A stretch of DNA of 64,000 bases, taken from NCBI RefSeq assembly GCF_029633865.1, contig NC_079215.1:53715698-53779697 (forward strand), written 5' to 3'. Position numbers and translations under genes: made by a program. Below, in pieces: positions 1 to 14,900 of the stretch. The notes under the pieces were generated by a model. It ran no database searches and was not told the DNA's origin. It saw only the letters and a list, made by a program, of their open reading frames with translations. This DNA is from Lampris incognitus. Taxonomy: Eukaryota; Chordata; Actinopteri; Lampriformes; Lampridae. Numbering within the stretch: position 1 is the stretch's first letter; each line of letters starts with the position of its first letter.

Positions 1-1585
1 AATGCATACGCAGTTTTTTTTTTTAAGTGCATGGACTAAAAAGAGGCTGACTACCCTGTGCAGAGGTGGGGTATCTACACAGCCTCACGTCACTCTCTTC
101 CGATACATTCATCCCCAGGCTTGCCCCACCCCGGCAGATCGCTACGAGGAGTTGCGGTGCGGAGGCTGCGAGCTTGCTGTCTCCCTCTTTCCCCGATGAG
201 TCTACCGCTTCAGACCAGAGCCAAATCGAGTTTTTCTGTGGTCAGGGGTGGTCTACACATGCTATTGCCTGCACCTGTATATAGCCAGGTTCTTGAGGAA
301 GAGCAGCCTTATCACTAGAGTGCACCACTGATGGCTGGATCTGTATTTTTTAAGAAAACAAAAACAAAAACAAGGTGCTCTGCTGGTCTTCCACACCATG
401 TACAAAATTGCATGATGAAAAGGCATAAAAAAAAGGGGTTTGTTGCATCTCTTTAAGTTTCTTCTCTTGGATCAGGACCGGTTTTCTCTTGTTTCTTCTC
501 TGGAGGCAAGCATCAGCAGTTCAAAGCATGGTTATTTATTGTGACAGTGTCAGTATTTCTTTGAATAATAAAAAAAAAAAGGAGAAAAATATAAAATCAC
601 GAGTTTTGCTTTTGTCGTGTGTCCTTTAGTTGCGACGACTCCCCTGGTGCACTGTTCAGCATCCAAAAATATGTGTTTTCTGCAGTAAGAAAATGTTCAC
701 GTCAACGATACGATGGCAACAAAATGACCAAGAAAAAAAGAAAGAAAGTATATTAGTCAAAAGCTTGGGTGCATACCGGTACAGCCATTTCAGATCAGAT
801 ATTTATGAATAGTTTCAGATATCAGATACGTAGTAGCAGCCACGAAGAAGGCAACAAACACATCAAGAGAAGTTTCCATCGAGATTCAGCCGCCCGTATC
901 ACAAAGTATCACCATCTTAAAGCTCGACTGTTAGAAACGGTAACATTTCAAAGTTTCAATCCAAAGCAAATTTTTTTAACTCAACTTTAAAGTACCGAAA
1001 GAAAGGGATGATGCATTGCAGTTTCTTTGCCTTCTTTCTATTTTCTTTTTACATGAACACTTGCATTACTTGCATTGCATCATTTTCTCAACTTTTCAAC
1101 CGTCAAAAGATAGTTAAAAAAAAAAACCAAGAAGGCACATTAACAAGACATAACATAAACAGCTGACGTGATTTTGGTAAAGGAGGAAGAGGTCAGGAGA
1201 CATAAATTAAGATTTTCCCAGGGAATTTAATAAGCAACAATCATTTACCAGATTAAAACGCTTGTAAAATGTCCATCTTTTTTTTTCTTTTTTTTCTTAA
1301 AAATGGCTCCACAAAAGAAGCAAAGAGCAACAAACACAAAGGGGAAAAAAATAACATGTTTTGAGAGTAAGATCTACATACAATGAGATTCAATTTATGA
1401 CTACAAGGTGTTTAAAACCCTCTAGAATATCAGTGGTGTGTGTTTATTTAAATGCGTTTAAGAAAGGTCCATTGTGTGTCCAGAAGAGCTTTTTAATCAG
1501 AGGAGCGTATGCACAGGGTTTGGGACAGGAGGAGGAGAAGTCTGGTACGTTCTCGACAGATTTCTTCTGGCCTTCAGCGATCTCT
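1..1585 (-). other. pds5a 3' UTR and downstream sequence
   Basis: AT-rich sequence after the pds5a stop codon with no credible ORF. Minus-strand AATAAA motifs occur at 1443-1448 and 535-540, and the latter would give a 3' UTR of about 1.05 kb. The true poly(A) site cannot be fixed from sequence alone. Nothing recognisable was seen in bases 1-500. Confidence 0.5.
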
Positions 1586-1589
1586 TTAC
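1586..1589 (-). CDS. pds5a: pds5a exon w31, coding end (last base of Arg, then TAA)
   Basis: After the acceptor tttcag the sequence reads G TAA. This completes the terminal Arg and stops, giving the expected ...DLQR end. The rest of this exon is 3' UTR. Confidence 0.88.
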
Positions 1590-4500
1590 CTGAAAGAGGA
1601 AAAAAAAAAGAAAAAAGAGAGGCTTCAAACAAATTATCGAGCATTATCTAAGTATAGATTTGCATACGCTTGTATGGCTCCCTTACATAAGGATTTGAAT
1701 GACGATCCTGTCGCATAGTGACGAGGGTTTGAATCTCAATACAAATCCAACCTTGTCCTGAGAGACCACAGGCAGACGTGGCCATGTTTTATCAAAGGTT
1801 CGGAAATTTTGCATCGAAAATGACCCGACACCTGCAAAATGATGTCTTTAAACCCAGTGTCGCACAACGTTAGTCACATTTCAACATTTATTTTGGGGAT
1901 TTTTTCCCCCTCCCTTTTCCCCCCTCAATTGTACCCGCCCAATGACCCCACTCTTCCGAGCCGTCCCGGTCGCTGTTACACCCCCTCTGCTGATCCGGGG
2001 AGGGCTGCAGACTACCACATGCCTCCTCTGATACACGTGGAGTCACCAGCCGCTTCTCTTCACCTGACAGGGAGGAGTTTCGTCAGGGGGGACGTAGTGT
2101 GTGGGAGGATCACGCTATTCCCCCCCGTTCCCCCTCCCACCCGAACAGGCTCCCTGACCGACCAGGACACATACCCACATCCGGCTTCCCACCCGCAGAC
2201 ACGGCCAATTGTTTCTGTAGGGACGCCCGAGCAAGCCGGAAGTAACACGGGGATTCGAACCGGCGATCCCCGAGTTGGTAGGCAACGGAATAGACTGCTA
2301 TGCTACCCAGACTCCCTACCCAGGACCTTCCTGCTGTGAGGTGACAGCACTAACCACGGGGCCACCCTGATGGCCTCTTCTAGCCTGCCAGAGGGTGCTC
2401 CCCTCACGACAGACTGAGTCTCTCCCTCGCTGTACATGGCAGGCCAGGTGGAGAAGCCTCTCTGTCCTGTCTGCCAAAGATGACAACCTCTGGACTGGAT
2501 TCCAGCTCTCGCTCAGTGTCTCCCTCACTGCCCAGGAGGAGAGGGGCTCTCTCTAAAACCTCTCTTTGCCTTTCCACCACGCTCCCCTTCTCTCACCATC
2601 TCATTTCCTCTGCTCCTGCGTGACCACCTACTGAGAAAGTACAGCTGGCTGGTTAAAAAGGATGACTTTTCCTTGCAAATTCCGTTTATCAGTCGGTATG
2701 GGACGGACGGACAGAGAAGCCTGCAATTCCGCTTTTTCTCTGCAACAAATGGACGGTTTACCCGAGCTATATATAGCTATATTCAAAAAGGTGAGAGATC
2801 TGCCTGGGGTTGACTTTACATCACCCTGCTACTCTGAACTCGCTCTCCTCTTCCTCTTATTGATTCCAGACAACAGTGACTCACCAAACCGTTGCTTCCT
2901 CTCGCCACGGTTCATTCTCCACGCTCACCTCTGCAAGTCGATCTGTCTCTTGGTCCCTTCGTCCTTCTGCTGCTGCTGTTTCGACATCTTGATGTTGATG
3001 GATTCTGCCGAGGGGTCAGAGACGGGATCTGCCACCCTCTTCCTGCCTCTGCCGGCTCCGCCGCCTGCTGCTGCCCCACCCTCCTTCTCGGCCGCTGCGG
3101 CGGGGGTGGCGAGTGCCGACTTGGGTGGACGGCCGCGTCGTTTGACGGGAGACGCCTCCGTTGTGACGATAGGGGTCGCATTCTGACCCGCCTCCTCCTG
3201 AGAGAGAAGGGGGGGGGAGTTTTAGAGATACCTTATTTCCACATACAATAAACAACCAAGCTATAGGAACTAAAATAGAAGAATGAAGAAAGAGCTTAGG
3301 TCAACCACTGATCCAGACTGAAATATATATGTAAACTTAGCACAAAAAGTAAGGAAATTTGTGTTTGGTAGATTATTTCTTTGTTGTAACAATGCTTCTT
3401 GGCAATAAATCTTATACCAGGCACCTGATTGTCAGCACCTGGGGTACCAGAAGCTCAAAGCAAGAGTCAATAGCAACAGCGAAATAAGCTGTTTGGCATT
3501 GGCAGAGAAGATTTGGCAAATTTCTCATGGGCGCAACCCACATACTCAGCTCCGCTGCTCATCCCACAAATGCATGTTCCTTACAAATGTGGCACCATTT
3601 AAAAGGGAAATAAACAGGCTTTCCAACGGTATAAGATTTATTGCCAAGAAGCATTGTTACAACAAATAAATAATCTACCAAACACACATTTCCTTACTTT
3701 TTGTGTTAAGTATATATAAAAATACTTTAACACATCAGCAAACACCAGTTTATCATTCACCCATAATCTTCTGAAAGTTTCAGTGTCCTTCATTCATACA
3801 TAATGTGATTCTTATCCTCACTAGATCCTCATACACAAAAGCCCCTCTGGTCAACGGTGTTTCGTATAGGGGAGAGAATGAGGCGGAGAACGAGAAAGAC
3901 TCAACGAGGGCAAGTACATATTAACTGAAGTGGCATCTCCATCATCACAGTCTTGCATGCTGAACTCTGGTGTAAACTCTAACTCAGGCACTGGCGTAAC
4001 ATATTTATTATGGGCCCTGGTGCAAGCAACCATCGTAGACCCCCCCCCCCCACTCGCTCACACACACCACCACCATAGGTGGGTTTAGTAAGTAATTTTA
4101 GTAATTTATTTGTATAGCACCTTTCACAGATATATAATCACAAAGTGCTTCACGGCATAAAATATAACAAATAAAATAGAAATATATAAGTAACAGACAC
4201 AGTTTACACAGATTAGTTATTGTAAAGGTCAGTACATCAAAGGTTGGCTACACTTCAGAACCACGGAGAGCGGACGCACCACGGACAGAGTTCGGAAACC
4301 TAAACAGGCGGTCCTCTAAATCAAATCAGTCAACATTGGACTAGGACAATGCATGCAGAAATATTGATGGGCCCCCCCTAGCGACGGGCCCTGGTACCAC
4401 TGCACAGGTACTGTAGATGTCTGGGGGTCTATTCTGAGCTCACCTTCTTCCCACCCTCATTTTTGATGACAGGGTTCTCGTTGTTTTCCCGGGCCCCGCT

Positions 4501-7500
4501 TTCTGGCAGCTCTGTGGCAGCATTACTGTTACTATGTGAAAAAGTATAAAAGAGGAGACATCAGACAATGCAAGAGAGACACTTAGATGGGGTGTAATTG
4601 TGTGAGTTTAAATAGTTGCTAGTGTGTGTGTGTGTGTTGGGTCTACCTGTTCTTGTTGAGAGCCGAGGAACTCAATTGGGAGTTGGCGCTGGCGTTGCTG
4701 GCAGTGTCCGAGCCTGTCGTGGTCTTTGTGAAGATCCTCCTGCCCGGTACAGTCAGAGGCTTGTTCACCGCTCCCAGAACCGGAGTAGTCTTGGGCTGCA
4801 GGGAAACAGTGGGGGAGGATGTGAAACGGTTTCTTTTACTTTTTTTCCAAAGTTGTTTTGTGTTAGAAGAGATGAAGCAGTAATGGCTTTATTAACATTT
4901 TTAGGTCTATCCCCCTTCAAGCATTCATACTTGTACAGGAGGGTCAATTAAACCCCCACAAGATGTCTTAGGGCTACAACAAGTGTACAAATTAAAGTGA
5001 CAATTTAAACAATACCAAGGTATATAACGCTTATATAACGCTTTCCTTTCCAAAACCATTTCTGTTACAACACGATGTTCACCATGGCCAAAATGTTCTG
5101 ATTGTTATCTGGCAAGGAAACAGTGAGTGATACGAAGAGTAGGGACGGGTACTGAAACCCGGTATTAAACGGGCACCGGCTAAATTATTACAGACCGTAG
5201 TTCTGATGGGCTCCGAAATTAATGGTTCTGCTATCGGTATTGGAGAAATTAAGAAAATTAATTTCATATTTATTTAGGGCACATGAATGTTATCTTTTTT
5301 TTGGGGGGGGGGGTTTCCCCCCTTTTTCTCCCCAATTGTACCCAGCCAATTACCCCACTCTTCTGAGCCGTCCTGGTCGCTGCTCACCCCCTCTGCCGAT
5401 CTGGGGAGGGCTGCAGACTACCACATGCGTCCTCCGATACATGTGGAGTCGCCAGCCGCCTCTTTTCACCTGACAGCGAGGAGTTTCGCCAGGGGGACGT
5501 AGTGCGTGGGAGGATGACACTACCCCCCCCCCCCCAACAGGCGCCCTGACCAACCAGAGGAGGTGCGAGTGCAGCGACCCTGACACATACCCACATCCGG
5601 CTTCCCACCCGCAGACACGGCCAGTTGTGTCTGTAGGGATGCTCGACAAAGCCGGAGGTAACACGAGGATTCGAACCGGCGATCCCCATATTGGTAGGCA
5701 ACGGAATAGACTGCCACACTACCTGGATGCCCCACATGAATGTTATTTTGCACCTTTTATCTCATCAACTCATTTTCTAATTTGCAAGAAGATTAATACA
5801 TTCGTCTATGGTGCATTTTCGCTATTCCCGAGAGATCTCTCTCTCTCTTGGAGCCTGTCGTAGGTGCGAGCCGAGGGGCGGGGCCAGCTCTCTCCCTCTC
5901 TCTTTCTCACACACACAGAGAACTAAGCGGTCAGAAGTCTGGTTATACGTCACTAGAGTCGATGCTGACGATGCTCATTGCCACAAGTTCAACAAGTCTT
6001 TCGCATGTAAGGGCAGAAACACGAGCAATATTTCAACTTACTCGCCAACGTGCATCACATACAGGTGGAGAAATGCAGTTTTCCACTGCCTAGCTCATAG
6101 TTCACCTCCCCTTACCCCATCCACCTCAGGTATGTTATGTACACTAGCAGCCTCGAGCCCACACGGAGTTAACCGAATTATACAAACAGGTTGATGATTA
6201 AAAGAAACGCTCTGTCCAGACATGAGAAAATAATGTTAATTCTGTTCTTATTCTTGTACCACATCAATTAGCAGTATCAGTAAAAGTAGTAGTACCACTA
6301 AAATCTTCATGATACCCATCCCTAACAAAGAGTGTGATGCACACAATCATTTTAACTGACAAATACTAACAACAGCACTGACATTACAGCTGACAGATTA
6401 AACAGCCAGTGTCCTCAGGAGATAATAGTCCTCTTAAAAGAGGCGGTGATGAAAACAAATGAGCAAGAGGAAGTGACTCATGATGACTTAAGTGGGTTGT
6501 GCTTACCTTGCCAGTGAGCAGCATTTGTCTCGTCTCAGCAGTGAGATAGTCTTTGTCATTTTTGAAGTCCTGTTGAGCAGAAGCATGAAGAACGCTTGAT
6601 TACTAAGACTGCCAAGGCTGATAAAAGTAATACAACGTTAAGGTATTTCGGTTCACCCCAGGCTTGTTCATTCTTAGATTTGTAGTGAAATCCTGGATTA
6701 CGGTGAGATTTACAAGTACACATTTGGCCCCTTTACTCATTCTTTTGAGGACATAAATTGTTCTTAGGAACACGAGAAGCTGAAATGGTCTTTTCTCCAT
6801 CAGTAAATGTGTTTTTTGGGGGGGATTTTCCCCTCTTTTCCTCCCCAATTGCACTTGGCCTCACTAGATCCTCGGTAGAGTTGATTGACCCCATTCTTCC
6901 GAGCAGTCCCAGTCGCTGCTCCACCCCCTTTGCCGAGCTGCGGAGGGCTGCAGACTACCACATGCATCCTTCGATATATGTGGAGTCCCCAGCTGCTTCT
7001 TTTCACCTGACAGTGAGGAGTTTTGCCAGGGGGACGTAGTGCGTGGGAGGATCATGCTATTTCCCCCAGTCCCCCCCCCCCCGAACAGGTGCCCCGACCG
7101 ACCAGAGGAGGCGCTAGTGCAGTGACCAGGACACATACCCACATCCGGCTTCCCACACCCAGACACGGCCAATTGTGTCTGTGGGGACTCCCAACCAAGC
7201 CGGGGGTAACATGGGGATTCGAACCGGCGATCCCCATGTTTGTGGGAAACTGAATAGACCGCCACGCTCTCCGGATGCCCAGTAAATGTGTTTTTTAATG
7301 GTCAGGATTGGCATTGCCAGGCGGTGCGTTTCTAAAAATTTACCCCCCCAATCCTCAACTGGATGCAGCAATATGACTGCATGTGTGTTTTGTGTCCATT
7401 ACCTTGTCCTGCACGAGGAAGAACTTAGTAGGGAGGACGGGGTCTTTGGGAGAGTCCAGGTGGCACGCAGTGCTCTTGTTGGCGATGACAAAGAGAGCCA

Positions 7501-8206
7501 CGTCACATACAATGTACAATTTCTGCAACAGAAAGACGGGGAAATTAATTTCAATAGGAAACCCAACCTCTTCCTGTCAGACCCACGCAGGTTAACAATT
7601 GACTGGTCCTTTTTTACCAGAAGCTCAGCAACTTTGTCCTCAAAAATACCTGAAACCTGCTAATGATGTCTTCAGACACAGTGCTGGAAAACATTCAAGT
7701 CACATTTAAAATTCACACATTTTAAATAATTCTGTCACTTACTTTACTGGCAAAGTACAGTATGTACTCATGTTTGTAATGTGTCAGTAAGAAATATAAT
7801 TGACCTTTAACTACAGCAACGCCATACAAGACAAGACACAAAACTGTGATGATGAGCCATTTTATTTTTCTCATGGCAACTTCCTTGGGCTTCAGGTTAT
7901 GACTGTGTGAGCTTGTCTTTGTTAATGTCGTGGTTAGGTGTTTCATGAGCTCCCTTTTATGTTCCTGGGATAACCAGATGCTTAGATTGGTCCTTTTTCT
8001 CCTAAGTGTGTGTGTGTGTGTGTGTGTGTGTACCTCGTTGGCCTTGGCGTCATCAGGACACTGGGCGTCCTTTGTCTGTTTGATATTCTCCACCATCTTC
8101 CTCAGGAAGGCGTGGCTGTTGTTCTCATTCTTGGTCATGAGCACTTCCAGCATAAACCACAAGCACCTGCTCGCATGTGTGTATACACACACACACACAC
8201 ACACAT

Positions 8207-8250
<44 letters not shown>

Positions 8251-11200
8251 TATGATGCAACTTCCATCAGGGGATGCACATGTTCTTGTAGAGCTTGAAC
8301 AAGGCTCAGCGTTTTCAGTTTTTACCGATTTTCACCGAAAAATACCCAGATTTTTAAACGGATTTTCACCCGGATTTTACGGATCCAAAAGTTGTTCCTG
8401 TTTGTGTGAGGTTATGTAACAGTGTCCTCTTGTGGTGAAATTCGGCATGCTGGATGGCTTTGAAAAATAAAAACCGAAAACGCTGAGCCTTGAGCTTAAA
8501 GCGCGAGTGTTATCACAAGAGTATTAAGACAAAAAAGGTCCCTCTAAAGTCAGGAACATTCTGTCATACCCCCCCTTTCCCCCCCCCCAATTGTACCCAT
8601 CCCAATTACCCCAGTCTTCCAAGCCATCCCAGTCGTTGCTCCACCCCCTCTGCCAATCCAGGGAGGGCTGCAGACTACCACATGCCTCCTCAGATAGGTT
8701 GCCAGCTGCTTCTTTTCACCTGACAGTGAGGAGTTTCGCCAGGGGGACGTAGCACGTGGGCGGATCACGCTACCCCCCCCAGTTCTCCCTTCCCCCTGAA
8801 CAGGCGCCACGACCGACCAGAGGAGGCGCTAGTGGAGCGACCAGGACCCACATCCGGCTTTCCCACCCGCAGACACAGCCAATTGTGTCCATAGGGACGC
8901 CCGACCAAGCCGGAGGTAACGCGGGGATTCGAACCATCGATCCCCGTGTCGGTAGGCAACGGAATAGACCGCCACGCTACCCGGACATTCTGTTATTCTT
9001 AACTATGACAACCGGCCATTTCAGGGTTATGGTAGAGGCCAGAAAACTAATGAAAGTGAATGCAAGCTCCCTCGAGTTTAGTCAGACGAACAGGTCCCCA
9101 CTCACTCTTTGATGTCTTTAAGCTGTTCGTATTCCTGTGGCTTCGTGAAATCTGGGTCGTGGGCTAGCAGATGGATCATGTACGGGACCACATACTCGGG
9201 AAGGAGGGATACTAGCTTTTCTGGATGAAAGAAAGACAGAAAACAGTAATACCATGTAGTTACCCTCTCCTGTTACCCAGTTCTGTATTGATATGACCTT
9301 TGTTATGTTTCCCTCTCATGTCCATTGCTCAACACATTAACAAGATTCAAGTCCCATAATGGTAGCTGTACAACGCTGTGTCTTGGTTGACGGATGAATT
9401 TTTTTTTTTGGATTCCTCCCCCCCCTTTTTCTCCCAATTGTATTTGGCCAATTACCCCACCCTTCCGAGCCACCCCGGTCGCTGCTCCACCCGCTCTGCC
9501 GATCCGGGGAGGGCTGCAGACTACCACATGCCTCCTCCCATACATGTGGAGTCACCAGCCCCTTCTTCTCACCTGACAGTGAGGAGTTTCACCGGGGGGA
9601 CGTAGCGCGTGGGAGGATCACGCTATTCCCCCCAGTTCCCCCTCCCCCCTGAACGAGCGCCCCGACCGATCAGAGGAGGCGCTAGTGCAGCGACCAGGAC
9701 ACATACCTACATCCGGCTTCCGACCTGTAGACACGGTTAATTCTGTCTGTAGGGATGCCTGACCAAGCCGGAGGTGACATGGGGATTCGAACCGGCGATC
9801 CACGTGTTGGCAGGCAACGGAATAGACCGCTATGCTACCCGGACACCTTTCTGGGTGAATGTTTTTAAGTGACTGTGAAGTGTGGCCAGGTCACAGGGAA
9901 CCCCCACAGCAAGTATGTAAACATGCATGTTTCCATAAACAGAAATGTTTATCACATGGCGGTGACCAACCTTGAGCTAGCGGGTTTTGTTTGATGTACT
10001 CTCTGCGAACAGTGATGTTTTTAAGGAGGCACTGCCGGGCGTGAGCGCGACGCTCCTTGACAGGATCCTTTGCACACAGGGCAAAAACTGCCAAGTACTC
10101 CAGGGGCAGCAGCACCTTGACTAGCGCCATGTACAACTTCTGGGCAAAGATCTGCCGCACCTGATAGCACTCATCCTGCAGGAGGGGGAAAACGGATTGC
10201 AAGGATTTGAGGTATTTTCATATTGTACCGCCATTTTCTTTATATAAAAGCTCAAAGTTTACCACATTTTGAATTAATAACCAAACCAGGTCATGCAATT
10301 TAGTGTTGCTCTTATCATTGTTCAATTGCGTTGGCACAAAACTGCTATATGTGGACATCTTAACCCAGGGGTGGGCAATCTTATGCAGAAAGGGCCGGTG
10401 TGGGTGCAGGTACACGCGTATCTCCTAATCAAGTTCCTCAGCAAAGACTCTACTGGTTGATTAGTGGCATCAGGTGTGTAACTGCTCGGTTGGACAAGAC
10501 TGCCCACCCCTGTACCCCTGTGTTGTCCACACATTTTGTATACTGCCCTTGTCTTAAGGGTCCTTTATGACCCGCCTTCATTAAAACTCTAAATCAGCGG
10601 TGGCTAACCATGTGCCATGGAGAGCCATGTTACATGGTTAGCCACCGCTGGTTTTCATTCCAGCCCGACTCCACACCAGGTGATTTCACTGATACATTCT
10701 TCCTCTTTGGTTGAAGGGTTGCTCATCAGTGAAATCACCCAGTGTGGAGTCCAGCTGGAACGAAAACCCGCACACACATGGCTCTCCATGGCACATGGTT
10801 AGCCACCCCTGCTCTAAATTAAAGCAACTTCATTTAATTTTAAACCCCAAATCTATTTTGCACGAAGAAACAACCTGTCATTCCTCACAAACATTGTGAC
10901 TATTTGGGTTTTCCCTCTTCACGGTGCAAAAATACTGCATGTAATCAGTGGACACCACTCGGTTTTATTACAACACACCTGTCATACTTGTTTTCTTTAC
11001 TATAGGTTTATTATTATTATTATTTTTGATTAAGGTACTGCATAGGTGTAAAAATTAACTTTTTAGCAAGAGACAGCACTTGTATAGCCTAAGAAAGTAG
11101 CAGAAAAGTGCAGGAAGTGGTTTTTGTCTTAGGGTCAAACATGACCCTAAGACAATCTTAGTACCCTAGTGGTGTAATATGAACAAAAACAATATTTCAT

Positions 11201-11875
11201 TTTTTCCAAATGTTGGGGTCACTCTAGGGAAAGTCATCAAATTTCAGTTTGAAAAACGATCATTTAGAGTCCTTCCTCTATTGTTAAAAACTGTTATGGG
11301 TCATTTTTTGACCCCGTAGACAACAGCAGGGTTCAATTGTATGTAACATACCCAAACAACAGATACACAACAGCTCAACGGGACACTCATTTCATTCATC
11401 TGCTAATTAAGACTAACTTATCTTTAATAGAGGCAGAGGAACCAGGCCGAGGGGGCAGAAGTTCAACAGGCAGGTGCCAATGTGGCACGAAATTTCTCCT
11501 TTTCACTGTTATTTGTTGGTTCCCCAATAATGTGGTCAGTGAAAATGTTTGTACTCCACGGAAGTTTAACTTCTCTTCACTTTAAAAAGCACACATTGCC
11601 TACAGAGAGACAAGGCTTTCCAAGTGTCTACTTTCCATGTGCTTTGTGGTTGCACCCCAAAAAAGGGTCAAACAGGCACCGGCAGCTTGCAATAAGCAGA
11701 ACAGTGTGAGCCCATCCTTCTTCAGAACTTAAGAAAATGGTTTCCTGGATTTCTATTTGGAGGTTATGGAGTTTTATGTGCAGAAGCATACACAGCTAAA
11801 TATAGACACAAATACTGAAAACAACTACACAATCAAATAAGCAGCGCAAAGAAATAAGTGTCCCTATGTGCACGT

Positions 11876-11918
<43 letters not shown>

Positions 11919-14900
11919 CACACAAACTGACATTGATGACAAGTCCACAGAGCTGGAACTGTTCAGGAGTGATGATGTCATGGTAACAGGGCTCCTGGGC
12001 CAACTTCATGATGGCTCCACCGGCAGCTAGCCTTAGACGAGACATGTCTGACTTACTGTGGACAGGAATAAGGGAAAAGAAGAAGAAGAACAAAAAGTTC
12101 ACATATATGACCGCCATACTTTTTCTAAAGTGTCTACTTATACTCAGTCATTGACCTCAACTTGAGCCTTATCTCACAATGTTCCTTGTGGCTCATCTCT
12201 GACTCCAGCACAAAATGTTCTTATGTGTTTCCACCCTACACCTTGAAGGTACCTGATCTTCTTCTGCTCTGTAAGGTCTCCCTCGCTAACCAGCATGGCC
12301 GATAGCAAGCGCAGGGTGGAGTTTGCAGACTTGGACTGGTTGTTCTTCATTCCCAGTAACCAACGCACAAGCAGCTTGATGGCCTGTACCTGGAGAGAAA
12401 AGAGGGAGGAAAAATCCCTTAAGAAAAACAATGCCATCTCAACATATTTAGGGAAACAGTTTCTGTTTACACATTTAAGATGCAAACTGTGACAGTATCT
12501 TTGGAGTCCATACATTTGTACTAAATTCATCACTGGTTGTCAAATTGTTGAGTCAAGATAAAGTAGAAATCCATGTGTTTTAACTCTGCAGAGTGGACTG
12601 GACCTTATATATACCTTGGCTAGAACCTCAGGTGAGACTTCCTCATCAGCAGTCCACAGCTTCCCGTTCTTGTTCCCTGTTGACTACAAACACAAAGAGA
12701 TATGACATAATCACATCAGTACTTTTTGCCAGACCACTCCTAGCGGTGCGGCTGAGGACCCAAATGCAGACAGCAGAGACGCTGACAACCATGACACTCT
12801 GGACTGTCTCTGAACCTGAACGTGCCGGTATGACAGGGGTGGGACGGGTCACAAATCTCACGGTTCGAGATGTCTCACGATACAGGGCTCACGATTTCGA
12901 TTCAACACAACACAGCGGATGGCTTTGTAAGCAAGAGACAACACACCACTGCGGTTCTCTATTTTTCATTTATTTTAAGAATTAGGGCCAACTTTTTGGC
13001 GTTATCAAGGCACATATTCAAATGTAATGCAAGTGCAAAAGTTCTAACAACATCTTTTCTTGATGCGTAACACAATTGCTTTACTTTAAAACTTTAAAAA
13101 CTACAAGAATGACCAAGACGGTCATTATGATCATTTTGGATTTTCAAAGTTTAATAACTTTGTGGAAAAAAAAAGAGAGAAAAAGATACAGACCCACCGC
13201 TCCTAAAATTGCATATATATTTGCATTAAAATGAGTTTTAGATCAATCACACAAAAAAAAGTTATGATAAGCTCTACCTAAAATGACCATGAGCGGTCAA
13301 AATGACCGTGTGTAATTTGCACGTCATCGTGTGCACCATGTCACTATTTATGACGTGTGTTGTTCGCGTCATTTCCTTCGCAACGTCCAGTTCTTTTTTT
13401 ACGTTTCACACTTTATAGGCCTGGTTACGTTTGTCAGATAAGCAATATGTGTTTTCCGTTTTGTTTTCCAGGTGTTATTTCCAACATGTCGTTTCAGACG
13501 CACCATGACTACCACCGAGGCGTTGCAGCATTTACAGGCGTCGGACAGCAGCCATTTTAAATTGTTTGAAAAACAGTATTGTAACGATCACGGATGTGTA
13601 GACTCGCTAGCCCTTTGGCTAATGGGTCGGACCCTTTAGCTGGCTGGTTAACGTAGTCGCCTGTGGTGCGGGAGACCCGGGTTGGCGTCCTGGCTGCAGC
13701 GAAATCCTGGCTGCCCCCTAAATTCACTACAGTTTTGAAGTTGTTAAAATGTTAATTTTGATGTCAGTCATTTCCTAACAGACATACTAACATATGCAAC
13801 GCATTAATATCTCCACCGGGGATTTGTCTTGACAGACTATAGAGTTTAAAAACCGGCGGTCGTTTTGACGGCCCATGGTCGTTTTAGGTAGGAGTGAAAT
13901 ACCAGTTGTTCTAGTGTTAATAACACATGAGCTCGCAAAATGGGGAGCATCTCGAACCGTGAAGACCGCATCGGACCATTCGGGATTTGATCCAGTATCG
14001 TCCCACCCCTACTGCGTGAGGTTTTTTTTAAAAGCAAAGCAGGAAGGGAGGATTTGCAGCAAATAACGGTTAAAATGTTAATCTTTTCCACTCACAGATC
14101 TATCATACAGCTTCAGAAGACTTGCACTGTGCTACACAAGCCATTTGGAGTACTTTCACCGTCATTTTTTTGGCACTGTAATGAACTGGCCACAATCCAA
14201 TGCAATTGTTTAGAAGAATGCTGCTCTGGCATTTTGTTAGATAACTACTTCACTGTTTTATGGATGCTGAACACTAATCTGGGTTTCTACTTGGCATGAG
14301 GGTGAGTCAGTAATGACAGAAATTTCACTGTGAGAATGAACCATCCCTTTAAGAGGAGTCTGTTATCAACATTTTTCTTGTTCATGCATGAGGATGTCCA
14401 CATTATGAATAGACAAATGTGACCTTGCTTTAACCAGCGGCGTCAGTTCTAGTGCATGCATTAATAAAAGTCAAGCTGCCTGTTCGTGTGTTTCTCTCGT
14501 CTCAGCTCACCCTGTCGTTCATGAGCAAGTCCTTAACGATGAAGTTGGCTACAATGGACTTCATCGGCGAGGCAAACTGATCCGGGGCCAGCATGGAGAT
14601 GTGGCCCAGGGACACCAAAGGAGTGATGAGCTGCTCCGGGACATCTGCGTTTAGACTACGAGACAGGGGCTAGGGGTAGGAGGTGATGGAGAGAGATTTC
14701 AAGAGAGAATAGCCGTTTTAAGAAGCGATTAGATACAGGAAGAAAGAAGAAGAAGTAAAAAAACGAAGAAACATTTAGCAGAGTCATGCGAGAACAAAGT
14801 CATACAAAAACGTTCATTTGTGGAACAAAGTGCAGCTCCACAAAATCTAAGCAAACAAGGAAGAGAACAAACAATTCCCCACCTCAAAAATTTGTGCCAG

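Noticed and set aside
1839..2339. 166-codon plus-strand ORF, and the many similar ORFs in other introns ([37 protein letters not shown] and similar)
   Set aside because: They are translations of SINE family A in arbitrary frames, recurring at every copy. No gene.
2316..2528. 70-codon minus-strand ORF
   Set aside because: Lies in an intron over a SINE fragment; no similarity recognised.
7722..8298. ORFs rich in CVCVCV or HTHTHT
   Set aside because: Microsatellite translations running through pds5a exon w25.
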